DNA of 64,000 bases from Arthrobacter sp. TMP15 (lineage in GTDB: Bacteria; Actinomycetota; Actinomycetes; Actinomycetales; Micrococcaceae), in assembly GCF_039529835.1 (NCBI RefSeq), contig NZ_CP154262.1, forward strand, positions 2,046,001 through 2,110,000, written 5' to 3'. Shown here piece by piece: positions 1 to 8,299 of the stretch. Below the pieces are notes generated by a model. It saw only the letters and a program-made list of their open reading frames with translations. It ran no database searches and was not told the origin of the DNA. Every line of letters begins with the position of its first letter. Position 1 is the first letter of the stretch. Made by a program: the position numbers and the translations under genes.

Positions 1-1749
1 CCCACTGGGCTGGACAGGCGTGCGGCTCAGCAACGAGGAATCCCCCAAGATCACTCCACACGGGTGCATTGAAATATGCCTGGGCAGCCTGTCCAGACGC
101 TCGGTGAGGTCAACCAGTAGATCCAACTGGCCACCGCGTTCCCGGGCGCCGCCGGCTTGACTGAACTCTTCGCGCTCCTCCCCCTCAGGGTCTCCACCTT
201 CTTGGTTGTAGCGAGACTGCCGGACTTGAGCCGCAAAATCTCGCAGTTCAGGCTTCTCCTCCAACGCTTCCCTGAAAGAACCCGCCGAGAAACGCCACAA
301 TTGCTTGGCAATTTGATCAATTTCCCGTTTTTCTATCCCCAACGCCAGCCCCGCGTCCCTCACAGCACCGCGAGCACGATAACTATTTTGCATACTCATC
401 AAGGTGACTCGTTTGGCACCAAAACGAGAAAATATTCGCCTATACACGTTATGGCGTTGAGCACTTTCCACATCAAGATCAATGTCAGGCAGCGTAGACC
501 TGTCACTGGAAAGAAATCTTTCAAAAAGGAGGTCGTTGGCTATAGGGTCAACAGCGCTAACGCCCAAAACATAATTAACCAACGACGACGCCCCGGAACC
601 TCTTGCTGCCCGGCGCACCCCCATTTCGCGAATCATTTCAGAGACTTCGGCCACAGTCAGAAAGTACGATTCGAAACCCAGCCCACCAATAGTGGCCAGT
701 TCCATCTCAAGCCGGTTGCGGACTTTGTGCAGCTTCTCACCACGGAGGTCCGCAAACCGTTGAACAAGCCCTGCTTCGCTGCGCTGGCGTAGTTCGATGC
801 CCGCCGGCTGGGACAGTCCCAAAACATCCAGTTCAGGGGTGGTTGGTTTTTTCCAGCCCAGATCGCTGGCCGGGTCCAGCCTGCACTTGTCAGCCAACTG
901 GGCTGTGTTGGCCCACAGCTGTTCCAGCTCGGCACTGCCGTAGCCGCTTTGGTACACAATTTCTTTAGCTACTGCGGCCATCTGGGCGGCGCTTTTAAGC
1001 CAGGCCTGACCCGTAGGTTGCAAATCGTGGAGACGCTCAAGAGGGGCAATGTTCCGCGCAGCATCCAGAACATCTGCTGTAGGCGCGTCCTCCTCACGGG
1101 TGTAGCGCGCCGCGTTGCTCAGAACGGCAGGAACACCGAATTCCTGCGCCAGCTTTAGCATCCGCACCGCGTGAGCTGTGCTCATGGGAGCGCCAGGGGT
1201 ACTGAGATGGCTGAGGATCTCAACAACCATTGACCCTGCTGGCATGGCGTTGCGCCACGCCAAAAATTTTGTGCGCGGAAGTAAATACTTGCGCCCGTTC
1301 AACGACCTGCCAACGGGTGAGTAGGGACCCAACAATACTGTCAACGCCGGCTTCTGAGTCTCCGGATCAAGCACACCGGCAGCCAGCTGCTCCAGCGTGA
1401 TCCCCACCACCGGCTGGTTATGGGCGGCCGAGATCAGGCTGCACAGGGCGGCGTATCCTGCCCCCGGGGCCATACAAGCGTTTCCATGGGCTAGGACAAC
1501 CACCCTTCCCACTTTTTCAAGACCCTCCGAGCCTTCTTCCAAAACGGCAAGGTCCACACCAATGATTGGGTCTATTCCAGCGGCCATGCACGCTTTAACA
1601 TGTTTTACCGAGCCATAAAGACCGTCCCGGTCGGTGACAGCCAGCGCATCACCGTCCACTGCGGCCGTTTGGGCAAGATCGTCGGGCCAGGAAACCCCAA
1701 AGTGGGCACTGTAGGCGGAGTAGCTATGCAAATGGACAAAGTTACGCAC
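1..1749 (-). CDS. dnaE2: Error-prone DNA polymerase III alpha subunit DnaE2 (3' end cut by window edge)
   Basis: This is the N-terminal 583 codons of a C-family polymerase; the frame is open to base 1, so about half of a usual ~1100-residue protein is missing. The start is GTG with GGAGGAG upstream, overlapping the preceding DUF6504 stop by 8 bp. The PHP domain begins at once (VHLHSYSAYSAHFG). The palm shows PDIDLDVESAQR near residues 418-430, carrying the catalytic aspartates, and HISMHPCGV lies near the window edge. DnaE2 enzymes copy damaged DNA with the ImuA/ImuB accessory factors in the actinobacterial mutasome. The domain start and wording fit DnaE2 better than replicative DnaE1. No imuB is seen upstream. 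Confidence 0.93.
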   Translation of the reverse strand, partial: MRNFVHLHSYSAYSAHFGVSWPDDLAQTAAVDGDALAVTDRDGLYGSVKHVKACMAAGIDPIIGVDLAVLEEGSEGLEKVGRVVVLAHGNACMAPGAGYAALCSLISAAHNQPVVGITLEQLAAGVLDPETQKPALTVLLGPYSPVGRSLNGRKYLLPRTKFLAWRNAMPAGSMVVEILSHLSTPGAPMSTAHAVRMLKLAQEFGVPAVLSNAARYTREEDAPTADVLDAARNIAPLERLHDLQPTGQAWLKSAAQMAAVAKEIVYQSGYGSAELEQLWANTAQLADKCRLDPASDLGWKKPTTPELDVLGLSQPAGIELRQRSEAGLVQRFADLRGEKLHKVRNRLEMELATIGGLGFESYFLTVAEVSEMIREMGVRRAARGSGASSLVNYVLGVSAVDPIANDLLFERFLSSDRSTLPDIDLDVESAQRHNVYRRIFSRFGAKRVTLMSMQNSYRARGAVRDAGLALGIEKREIDQIAKQLWRFSAGSFREALEEKPELRDFAAQVRQSRYNQEGGDPEGEEREEFSQAGGARERGGQLDLLVDLTERLDRLPRHISMHPCGVILGDSSLLSRTPVQPSG

Positions 1750-2098
1750 CGCCCTGCTCCTCCATAAACAACTCATCCACAGCGTCATATATCTTTATGA
1801 CGCGCCACCGTTCACTAGGCCGGTAGCGCACCACATCAACGGTTAAACTTTCATGTGCAGCTTCTGCAGGACCTTGCCCTGCCTCTTCCCGATGGACCTG
1901 CAACCGCCACATTTGCCTGTCAACAACCCCTACTCCTTCCCCCGGACGCACGCGTTTCTCGCTCTCCCACCAGGATCGGCGCTCATACCAGCACAGGGGA
2001 TCAGCCGAAATGGCATAAAATTCCTCCCGCCACCACAACTGCAACGGCACACCATCAGATGAGGTCAGCACGGTGATAGCCTCACTAAAGATACCCAT
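1742..2098 (-). CDS. DUF6504 family protein
   Basis: A 118-residue soluble protein rich in Trp and Arg (LQLWWREEFYAI, CWYERRSWW). Short proteins of this family are commonly encoded beside imuB and dnaE2 in actinobacteria, and here the gene overlaps the dnaE2 start by 8 bp, so the two must be cotranscribed and probably translationally coupled. The ATG has GGAG at normal spacing. Its biochemical role is unknown; a part in mutagenic translesion synthesis is inferred only from position. It is the first gene of the transcript, since the next upstream gene runs the other way. Confidence 0.75.
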   Translation of the reverse strand: MGIFSEAITVLTSSDGVPLQLWWREEFYAISADPLCWYERRSWWESEKRVRPGEGVGVVDRQMWRLQVHREEAGQGPAEAAHESLTVDVVRYRPSERWRVIKIYDAVDELFMEEQGGA

Positions 2099-2153
2099 GC
2101 GCGATCTCCGTCCTCACCCTAAACACACGACATGTCCTAGGTGCGTCAAACGT

Positions 2154-2173
2154 ATTAGTACATATATACTAAT
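2154..2173. promoter_or_regulatory. 20-bp palindrome, candidate operator between dnaE2 transcript and GNAT gene
   Basis: A perfect 7-bp inverted repeat, ATTAGTA and TACTAAT, surrounds the self-complementary-like spacer CATATA. It lies 56 bp upstream of the DUF6504-dnaE2 start and about 190 bp upstream of the divergent GNAT gene. Its size and symmetry fit a dimeric repressor site. It does not resemble the actinobacterial LexA box. The bound protein is unknown. Confidence 0.4.
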
Positions 2174-2360
2174 GGATTTAAGTGTACGCTCATCTTCACG
2201 CGGAAAGTAACCGCCAATTGGGAAGTAACGCGAGGCGGGAATTCTTCCGCACAGAAAGCGTTAAGTAGATAGCTGACAACGCAACAGGCGTCTAGCATGG
2301 CCTTATGGCCATTGTCTTAGCCGGACTGCTGGCGCCACACCGATTTCAAAGGAGCGTTCC

Positions 2361-2867
2361 ATGACTGACATGGTCACCCTCATCGCTAAAACCAATCCGT
2401 TGGAACGCGACCTCAAAACAGCATCAAGAACTGTGCTGGAAACTGACATCCCCCGCCTCGGTGAACTTTATTTCACCGCTTATGACGCTGGACTGGCTGG
2501 CGAGTCTATCGAGGTTGCACTAGCCGATATCCAGGCCTCGATGGCAGGAAAATATGGCCGATTTCTCCCCGAAGCTTCCCACGTAGCGTTAGATGACCAG
2601 GGCAAAATTGTGGCCGCAGTATTGGTTGTGGAACGCGCTATTGGCGAAGACACTCCCGATGCGCCGTTCATCATCGAACTTATTACCGACCGAGGGCACC
2701 GCCGCCAAGGCCTCGCCGAAGACTTGGTCCTTGCCACTTTGGACACTCTTTTCAACGAGGGCCAAAGCGATGTGGCCTTGCGGGTTGAAGCCACCAACTC
2801 CGCCGCGTTGGCACTTTATCTATCCCTTGACTTCCATCGCTGGTCACCAGAAGAAACTGACGACTAA
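2361..2867 (+). CDS. GNAT family N-acetyltransferase
   Basis: A 168-residue protein with the GNAT fold: the acetyl-CoA loop is seen as ITDRGHRRQGLAEDLV (about residues 107-122), followed by the beta-6/7 signature EATNSAALALYLSLDF. Such enzymes move an acetyl group from acetyl-CoA to an amine; the substrate cannot be read from the sequence. AAAGGAG sits 7 bp before the ATG. It is transcribed away from dnaE2 and stands alone, converging on the SRAP gene. Confidence 0.85.
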   Translation: MTDMVTLIAKTNPLERDLKTASRTVLETDIPRLGELYFTAYDAGLAGESIEVALADIQASMAGKYGRFLPEASHVALDDQGKIVAAVLVVERAIGEDTPDAPFIIELITDRGHRRQGLAEDLVLATLDTLFNEGQSDVALRVEATNSAALALYLSLDFHRWSPEETDD

Positions 2868-2928
2868 GGCTTTCTCGCTTTTGCCCCTACCCCTAATGCC
2901 CTAGTCGCTGAGCTAATCACTGAGTTAG

Positions 2929-3654
2929 TCACTGAGCTAGCGGAACAATCAACTCGGGTGAGTTATTGCGCACATTTCCAACATCTGTGGAAACAGCGTA
3001 AAGCATCCAACCCTCAGCCAAAGCCCACGCTTCTCCAAGTGCCGTCTTGAGAAGCGGGGCAACTTCCTTGTTCTGCGGATCCAACCAATCCGCTAACCCC
3101 TCCTGACTCAGCGGCACTGGCAGCCTGTCATGTAGCATGGCCAATTCACCTTCCGGCGGTGCTGCCATAGTTAAAATGGTGCAGGACAGCAGCCACTGCT
3201 CCGGTGAGCCATTTTCCTTCAAGGGATCTTTCCACCACTCATAGAGCCCGGCAAAAGTGATCAGCGAACCATCCAAGGAATGCACAAAGTATGGCTGCTT
3301 GGTCTTGCCATCGGGTGATTTCTTCCACTCGTAATAGCCCTGTACAGGCACGCAGCAACGCTTCGACTTCATGGCTGCACGAAAAGTGGGCTTCTCAGCT
3401 GCGGTTTCACTACGTGCGTTGAAGGCACGCACACCCACCGCAGGGTCCTTCGCCCACCCAGGCACCAGTCCCCACGTAGCCATGTGAATCTGGCGGTGCT
3501 TTACCCCGTCAATAAGCCTTTCAAGGACAATGGGTACATCGGCTGTGGGGGCAACGTTGTAAGAGGCACGCAGTTCTAGGGACGCATCAGCCTCCGCCTC
3601 CAGCTCTGCAACCAAATCTCCAACAGCCCTGGCCATCACGTATCGTCCGCACAT
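2929..3654 (-). CDS. SRAP domain protein (HMCES/YedK family), abasic-site DNA-protein crosslinker
   Basis: The chosen ATG gives MCGRY at the N-terminus, required because Cys2 becomes the N-terminal catalytic residue after Met removal; longer upstream reading is unlikely. Other family residues are present: N79 in FNARSE, E109 in GYYEW and H175 in MLHDRLPV. The length of 241 residues is normal. Family members form a covalent thiazolidine link to abasic sites in single-stranded DNA and protect them. The 3' end is followed by three degenerate 12-bp repeats of the last codons. The gene is divergent from the mycoredoxin gene. Confidence 0.92.
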   Translation of the reverse strand: MCGRYVMARAVGDLVAELEAEADASLELRASYNVAPTADVPIVLERLIDGVKHRQIHMATWGLVPGWAKDPAVGVRAFNARSETAAEKPTFRAAMKSKRCCVPVQGYYEWKKSPDGKTKQPYFVHSLDGSLITFAGLYEWWKDPLKENGSPEQWLLSCTILTMAAPPEGELAMLHDRLPVPLSQEGLADWLDPQNKEVAPLLKTALGEAWALAEGWMLYAVSTDVGNVRNNSPELIVPLAQ

Positions 3655-3751
3655 GGTGTCCATCGTGGCACAAAATAAGGAATATGTACCCGCACCGGTA
3701 GCGTTGAACAAAGTAGAAACATAAAAACTTATTCTGCAAGGAGCATTTGAC

Positions 3752-4009
3752 GTGGACTTTACCCCCGACGCCGGTACTATCACGATGTTTTCAACCACTT
3801 GGTGTGGCTATTGCAAGCGTCTAAAGAAACAACTGGACGCCTCCGGGATCGGCTATACGGAAATAAACATCGAAGATGTCCCCGGCACTGCCGAACTTGT
3901 TGAGAGCCTGAACAATGGTAACCAAACGGTCCCCACTATTTTGTTCCCCGACGGCACAGCCGCAACGAATCCTTCCCTCAAGGACGTTAAGGAACGGCTC
4001 GGCGTTTAG
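3752..4009 (+). CDS. Mycoredoxin (glutaredoxin-like)
   Basis: An 85-residue thioredoxin-fold protein with the redox motif CGYC at residues 18-21 and the cis-proline segment TVPTILFPDG. Mycoredoxins reduce mixed disulfides between proteins and mycothiol in actinobacteria. The start is GTG with AAGGAG about 9 bp upstream. The next gene, 90 bp downstream on the same strand, is a mycothiol-dependent dehydrogenase, which supports the thiol specificity. Another NrdH/Grx-like role is possible but the length and context favour Mrx1. Confidence 0.88.
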   Translation: MDFTPDAGTITMFSTTWCGYCKRLKKQLDASGIGYTEINIEDVPGTAELVESLNNGNQTVPTILFPDGTAATNPSLKDVKERLGV

Positions 4010-4099
4010 GTAAAACCCGCCCCACCCCCTCAATCCGTGTAGCCTGTCAGGACCCCAATGGCCGTTCCCGACAGGAATACCGCTGCTAAGGAGCTTTTC

Positions 4100-5197
4100 A
4101 TGGTTAACAAGGTTCATAAAGTTAAGGGCGCCGTGGTGCTCAGTAAGAACGCCCCGGTCACATTGGAGACCATCTTGGTGCCGGACCCCGGCCCCGGTGA
4201 AGCTCTGGTTGACATCCTCACCAGTGGTGTCTGCCACACCGATTTGCATTATAAACAAGGCGGAATCAATGATGACTTCCCCTTCTTGCTAGGTCATGAG
4301 GCTACGGGTGTAGTCAACGCAGTAGGTGCGGGTGTCACAAATGTTGTGCCAGGTGACCGCGTCATTTTGAACTGGCGCGCTGTCTGCGGAACGTGTCGGG
4401 CCTGCGCCAAGGGCCAACCCCAGTATTGCTTTGACACGGAGAATGCCACCCAGAAAATGACGCTCGAGGACGGCACGGTCCTGACTCCGGCGTTGGGTAT
4501 TGGTGCGTTCATTGAAAAGACGCTTGTGGCTGCCGGGCAGTGCACCAAAGTTGACCCCGAGGTTGACCCTGGTGCTGTAGGCCTTTTAGGCTGCGGAGTC
4601 ATGGCAGGTATCGGTGCGGCCATCAACACCGGCGCCATTAAGCGTGGGGATTCTGTGGCCGTCATTGGTTGCGGCGGCGTCGGCTCCGCAGCCATCGCCG
4701 GGGCGGTCCTCGCCGGGGCAACAACTGTGATCGCTGTTGACAGGGATCCCAAGAAGCTCAAGGGTGCTTTGGCACTCGGCGCCACACACACTGTGGATTC
4801 CACAAAGGAGGACGCTGTCCTCGCCATCCAAAACCACACGGGCGGGTTCGGCGCAGATGTGGTGATTGACGCCGTCGGACGTCCCGAAACATACAAGCAG
4901 GCCTTCTATGCCCGCGATCTGGCCGGAACAGTGGTTTTGGTGGGAGTTCCAACGCCTGAGATGACATTGGAGCTGCCTCTGCTGGACGTGTTTGGGCGCG
5001 GCGGCTCGTTGAAGTCCTCGTGGTACGGAGATTGCCTGCCTTCGCGTGACTTCCCCATGCTCGTAGACCTGTACAAGCAGGGCAAGTTGGATCTGGACAC
5101 CTTTGTGAGTGAGCGGATCACCATTAACGACATTGAAGCGGCCTTCACCAAGATGGGCGAAGGCTCCGTACTGCGCTCAGTGGTGGAAATGGCATGA
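4100..5197 (+). CDS. S-(hydroxymethyl)mycothiol dehydrogenase
   Basis: A zinc-dependent class III type alcohol dehydrogenase of 365 residues. Catalytic zinc ligands are C45 (GVCHTD) and H66-E67 (GHEATG); the structural zinc cysteines are C96, C99, C102 and C110. The NAD site is IGCGGVG at 189-195. The enzyme oxidises the formaldehyde-mycothiol adduct, the actinobacterial counterpart of glutathione-dependent formaldehyde dehydrogenase. I chose the ATG at 4100 because AAGGAG lies 6 bp before it; an ATG at 4058 lacks such a site. It overlaps the next gene by ATGA, so the two are coupled. Confidence 0.92.
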   Translation: MVNKVHKVKGAVVLSKNAPVTLETILVPDPGPGEALVDILTSGVCHTDLHYKQGGINDDFPFLLGHEATGVVNAVGAGVTNVVPGDRVILNWRAVCGTCRACAKGQPQYCFDTENATQKMTLEDGTVLTPALGIGAFIEKTLVAAGQCTKVDPEVDPGAVGLLGCGVMAGIGAAINTGAIKRGDSVAVIGCGGVGSAAIAGAVLAGATTVIAVDRDPKKLKGALALGATHTVDSTKEDAVLAIQNHTGGFGADVVIDAVGRPETYKQAFYARDLAGTVVLVGVPTPEMTLELPLLDVFGRGGSLKSSWYGDCLPSRDFPMLVDLYKQGKLDLDTFVSERITINDIEAAFTKMGEGSVLRSVVEMA

Positions 5198-5814
5198 GCG
5201 CGCGCATTGAACGTTTAGTTACTTCCGGGACATTCTCGCTCGACGGCGGCACCTGGGATGTAGAGAACAACGTTTGGATCGTTGGTGATGACACAGAGGT
5301 CTATGTCATTGACCCGGCCCATGATCCTGAGGCTATCGCGACGGCTGTTGGCACCAGGAAAGTCAAGGCTGTATTGCTCACGCACGGTCATGACGACCAT
5401 ATCCGCCACGCCCGCGATTTTGCGACGCTGGTGGGTGCGCCCGTGCTGATGAATCCGGAGGACCAGATGCTGTGGGAGAAGATCTACCCGGGGACAACTC
5501 CGGATGCGCCCATCGCGGACGGTGACAGCTTTGAAGTAGCCGGCATACGGTTGCTTGCATTGCACACCCCCGGGCACTCCCCCGGGTCCACGTGCTTCCA
5601 TGCACTAGGGCTGGGGACAGTCTTTTCCGGTGACACCTTATTCAATGGTGGTCCGGGAGCTACGGGACGTTCCTATAGCGACTTCCCCACGATCGTTACC
5701 TCTATCAAGAGTCGGTTGCTGGTGTTGCCGGGCGAAACAATAGTCAACACCGGCCACGGTGACTCAACAACTATTGCTGCGGAGACTCCAGGAATCCTGG
5801 CCGATCAGCAGTAA
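5194..5814 (+). CDS. MBL-fold metallo-hydrolase, partner of the mycothiol dehydrogenase
   Basis: A 206-residue metallo-beta-lactamase fold protein. Metal ligands are visible: HGHDDH at 64-69, H127 in HTPGHS, D147 in SGDTLF and H188 in GHGD. Its start overlaps the dehydrogenase stop by 4 bp. In formaldehyde detoxification the oxidation product is a mycothiol thioester, so hydrolysis of S-formylmycothiol is a natural role (glyoxalase II-like), but this is inferred from context. A strong hairpin follows its stop codon. Confidence 0.85.
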   Translation: MSARIERLVTSGTFSLDGGTWDVENNVWIVGDDTEVYVIDPAHDPEAIATAVGTRKVKAVLLTHGHDDHIRHARDFATLVGAPVLMNPEDQMLWEKIYPGTTPDAPIADGDSFEVAGIRLLALHTPGHSPGSTCFHALGLGTVFSGDTLFNGGPGATGRSYSDFPTIVTSIKSRLLVLPGETIVNTGHGDSTTIAAETPGILADQQ

Positions 5815-5832
5815 CAGCACCTGCGGTATCCG

Positions 5833-5898
5833 CCGTTGAGGTTGGAGATGATGACACCCCAGAGGACGATGGAGTGTCATCATCTCCAACCTCAACGG
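5833..5898. terminator. Bidirectional hairpin terminator between convergent genes
   Basis: A perfect 25-bp inverted repeat (arms 5833-5857 and 5874-5898) closes a 16-nt loop. No T-run follows, as is common for actinobacterial terminators. It lies between the MBL-fold gene (+) and the lipoate ligase-like gene (-), so it can serve both. Its core and loop resemble the hairpin at 61175-61214. Confidence 0.8.
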
Positions 5899-5922
5899 TC
5901 AATACAAGTACGCAGACTCCCG

Positions 5923-6636
5923 TTATGACTCGAACAGCTCTGTGTGCTTGGCATAAACCGCCAAAATAGCTGCTTCTACATCCTCCACGCTCAATCCTGG
6001 GCGCAGATCTTCTACGGCACCCGCCGTGGCAGGGTCCCACTGCAGCTCAAGTGCCGCATAGCTGTCAACAAGGACCTTGCGGATTGGAGCTGAGTTTTCC
6101 ACCACAATCACTGAACTAAACAGCCAGGCGCCCGCCACAACCCGTTGAGCCGTACCCACCAGCTTGACGCTGCTTGAGGCAGAGCGACCAAAGACGCTGA
6201 ATTCTCCCGGACAGTATTCCCCGGGAATCTCTCCCACGCCGGCATCCACCCCGAGGGAGCGCAGGGCTTGGGTAAAGAGGTCACCGAAGAAACCAAAACG
6301 GCCCTTGGCGCCGGCTATGGAATCGTTCTCATGCTGGATGTGGTCAACAATCAACGTGCCCTGATGATAGGCGGCAGCCCGCCCGCCGGCACGGCGCACG
6401 GCCGGCATAAAACCGTTGTCCCTTGAGGCTTGTTCCGCGGCGGAAAATCCTGCCAGCCTTGTGTCGCGCTGGCCAAAAGCTACTGTGGGTTCTGGCCGGT
6501 AGAAACGCAGCATATCCCCCTGCAGGCCCGTTTTCACTTGGCCCAGAAGGTCCAGAGCGTGGTGTAGATCAGCCTCAGCGCCAAGATTTATGAGCTGCTT
6601 GCGGACCTCCAACCGCGGAGCAACAATGCGGTTCAC
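5923..6636 (-). CDS. Lipoate-protein ligase A family protein
   Basis: A 237-residue member of the biotin/lipoate A/B ligase fold. RRAGGRAAAYHQGTL near residues 80-94 corresponds to the family RRxxGGGxVxHD lipoyl-AMP loop, and KLVGTAQRVV near 160 to the lysine-bearing loop. Family members attach lipoate or octanoate to E2 and GcvH lysines. The glycine-rich loop is altered, so acceptor and donor are uncertain. The start is GTG, overlapping the thioesterase stop as GTGA, which couples translation of the two genes. Confidence 0.78.
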   Translation of the reverse strand: MNRIVAPRLEVRKQLINLGAEADLHHALDLLGQVKTGLQGDMLRFYRPEPTVAFGQRDTRLAGFSAAEQASRDNGFMPAVRRAGGRAAAYHQGTLIVDHIQHENDSIAGAKGRFGFFGDLFTQALRSLGVDAGVGEIPGEYCPGEFSVFGRSASSSVKLVGTAQRVVAGAWLFSSVIVVENSAPIRKVLVDSYAALELQWDPATAGAVEDLRPGLSVEDVEAAILAVYAKHTELFES

Positions 6637-7484
6637 TTGCTCAGTGGAATAGGACGAACTGTTAATATCTGTTCCGTTCGCCCAAAGGGGCCGTTCACAT
6701 CGTTAAGTACCGAGGAGGTCAATCCGATCCCATCTGCGCCGAGACTGACATGGGTGTCCAGTCCCAGCCACTGCCCTACCGGTTCACGGTAGATGTGGAT
6801 GGAAAGGTCCACATTGGGGAACATATAGCCGCCCGGCTCCGGCGTCATGCGCGCGGAAACCCCATTGGCGCTATCGGCCAGCCCCAGCAGCCGCACCAAC
6901 GCAGAAGAGTGCTCTCCGCCGTCAAGCATGGTAAACGGACTGTGTAACCAGGCCCGCCCCCGGCCCGGGGCATGTCCGGGGCAAGAACGGCCCTCGAGAG
7001 TTTTGATGAAACCCCCTGGCCAGATAGTCATGCCGTCCCAGGGGATGGAGCTCTCAAGGCTATCGAGGGGTTGATCCGCGTAGGCTTCAACAGCGGTTGT
7101 GTCATTTTTTTGCAGACGCCATGCCGTGACGCGCACTGCAACCCGACCCTCGGCAATCAGCTCCGCCTGGAGTAGCTCAATGGTCCGCCCAGGACGTAGG
7201 AGCATGGTTTCGATAGTGAATTCTCCGGCGGGAATCAAGCCCAAAATATCAAAGCTCAACCGGGCCAGACGCATGTCATCGCGTGGCCGGTATTGCTCCA
7301 AGGCGTGAACCATGATGCCCGTGACCGGGGCCATATGCTGTTCGTGCGAGTTCCAAGCACCCTGGGCATGCACGGTTGATTCGTAGCGGTTCTCACCGAG
7401 GTGGCGGTAGTAAGAATTACTGTCAACGGGGAATGTATGGGCGTCAGCGGTGTCAGCGGCTGCGCCCGTGGTGGTCTGCGACAT
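6633..7484 (-). CDS. Acyl-CoA thioesterase family protein (double hotdog)
   Basis: About 283 residues from the chosen ATG. Recognisable pieces are HMAPVTGIMVHALEQY, RLARLSFDILGLIPAG in the first hotdog and GYMFPNVDLSIHIYREP with SSVLNDVNGPFGRTEQ in the second. Such TesB-like proteins hydrolyse acyl-CoA. The ATG at 7484 leaves 44 bp from the upstream VTT gene; an earlier in-frame ATG at 7580 would overlap that gene and adds a non-conserved stretch. It is coupled by a 4-bp overlap to the lipoate ligase-like gene, suggesting shared acyl-group metabolism. Confidence 0.8.
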   Translation of the reverse strand: MSQTTTGAAADTADAHTFPVDSNSYYRHLGENRYESTVHAQGAWNSHEQHMAPVTGIMVHALEQYRPRDDMRLARLSFDILGLIPAGEFTIETMLLRPGRTIELLQAELIAEGRVAVRVTAWRLQKNDTTAVEAYADQPLDSLESSIPWDGMTIWPGGFIKTLEGRSCPGHAPGRGRAWLHSPFTMLDGGEHSSALVRLLGLADSANGVSARMTPEPGGYMFPNVDLSIHIYREPVGQWLGLDTHVSLGADGIGLTSSVLNDVNGPFGRTEQILTVRPIPLSK

Positions 7485-7528
7485 GGCTACGACTCTACCG
7501 GCAGCAGCGCCTGCCACAGCAATTTCTC

Positions 7529-8071
7529 TTAGGCCTGCAGAGTTGGACGCACGGCTGTCTCGGGAGTCATAACGGGGCAATCATCCACGGCACTCTGGTC
7601 CAGTTTGCGGGTCCGGGAGACTCGCAACAAGTGGATAGCCAAACCTATAACGCCAACGCCGAGCACCAACGTAATCAAGGCCCACGGTGATCCCGCCGCA
7701 GCGGCAAGGGCTGCCTCGAACGCGGCCAAACCGATTGTTGCGTAGATGCAAGCCCACGCGATGGACCCTGCCACCGTGGCTGGAATATAGCGGCGCAAAG
7801 GCATGCGGCCAAGGCCTGCAGCCATGTTGATAGCTGTTTGCACCCCGATGGTCAGGAAGCTCACGCTCACGGCCGGTGCTCCCCAGCGTGCAATGATTTT
7901 CTCGGCCCGCTGCACCGCTGCGGAGTCTAAATGTTTCGCCAGCGCGGTCTTTCGGCCGCCGGCAGCCAGACCGCGGCCGGCCCAGTAGGTTGCGTTGGAG
8001 CGAAGCATGACTATAACGAACAGAATCAGGAAGGCCCAGACAAAAGGTAAGGAGAGGATGCTGTCCATCAT
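7529..8071 (-). CDS. DedA/VTT-domain membrane protein
   Basis: A 180-residue integral membrane protein with about four hydrophobic spans. The N-terminal span LSLPFVWAFLILFVIVML is followed by the VTT features FLTIGVQTAINMAAGLGRMPLRRYIPATVAGSIAW around residues 72-108 (quoted here only as landmarks: TIGVQTAIN, GRMPLRRYI, GSIAWA). DedA proteins move or flip lipids across the cytoplasmic membrane; the substrate here is unknown. Two ATGs lie in tandem at the start; an AGGGGG lies about 13 bp upstream. Confidence 0.8.
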   Translation of the reverse strand: MMDSILSLPFVWAFLILFVIVMLRSNATYWAGRGLAAGGRKTALAKHLDSAAVQRAEKIIARWGAPAVSVSFLTIGVQTAINMAAGLGRMPLRRYIPATVAGSIAWACIYATIGLAAFEAALAAAAGSPWALITLVLGVGVIGLAIHLLRVSRTRKLDQSAVDDCPVMTPETAVRPTLQA

Positions 8072-8299
8072 GAGCGTGCGCTACCCCCTGGGTGCAGAAC
8101 AGAATTTGGCCACATAGCTGTGGCCTATTGGTCTTCTCTTATAGTAGCGAAGACTGGTGAGGTTGCCCTAATTATGTTCCGGTGACAATGATCGCTTCCA
8201 CCGGGACGACCAGGCGCAGGGCAGCTGGTTTTCAGGACACAAACAACCTGCTCACGTGAGTTAGTACACATTAACTGATTTGGGCGTTAGCATCGGAAG

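Noticed and set aside
157-1618. Several plus-strand frames opposite the left-edge gene
   Set aside because: The minus strand has one continuous frame with clear DnaE2 motifs throughout; the plus frames are short, share no motifs and have no ribosome sites.
2230-2300. TTGTCAG on the minus strand near 2268 as a PafBC-type damage promoter for dnaE2
   Set aside because: Only the first seven bases fit; the -10-like half does not, and it lies about 170 bp from the start.
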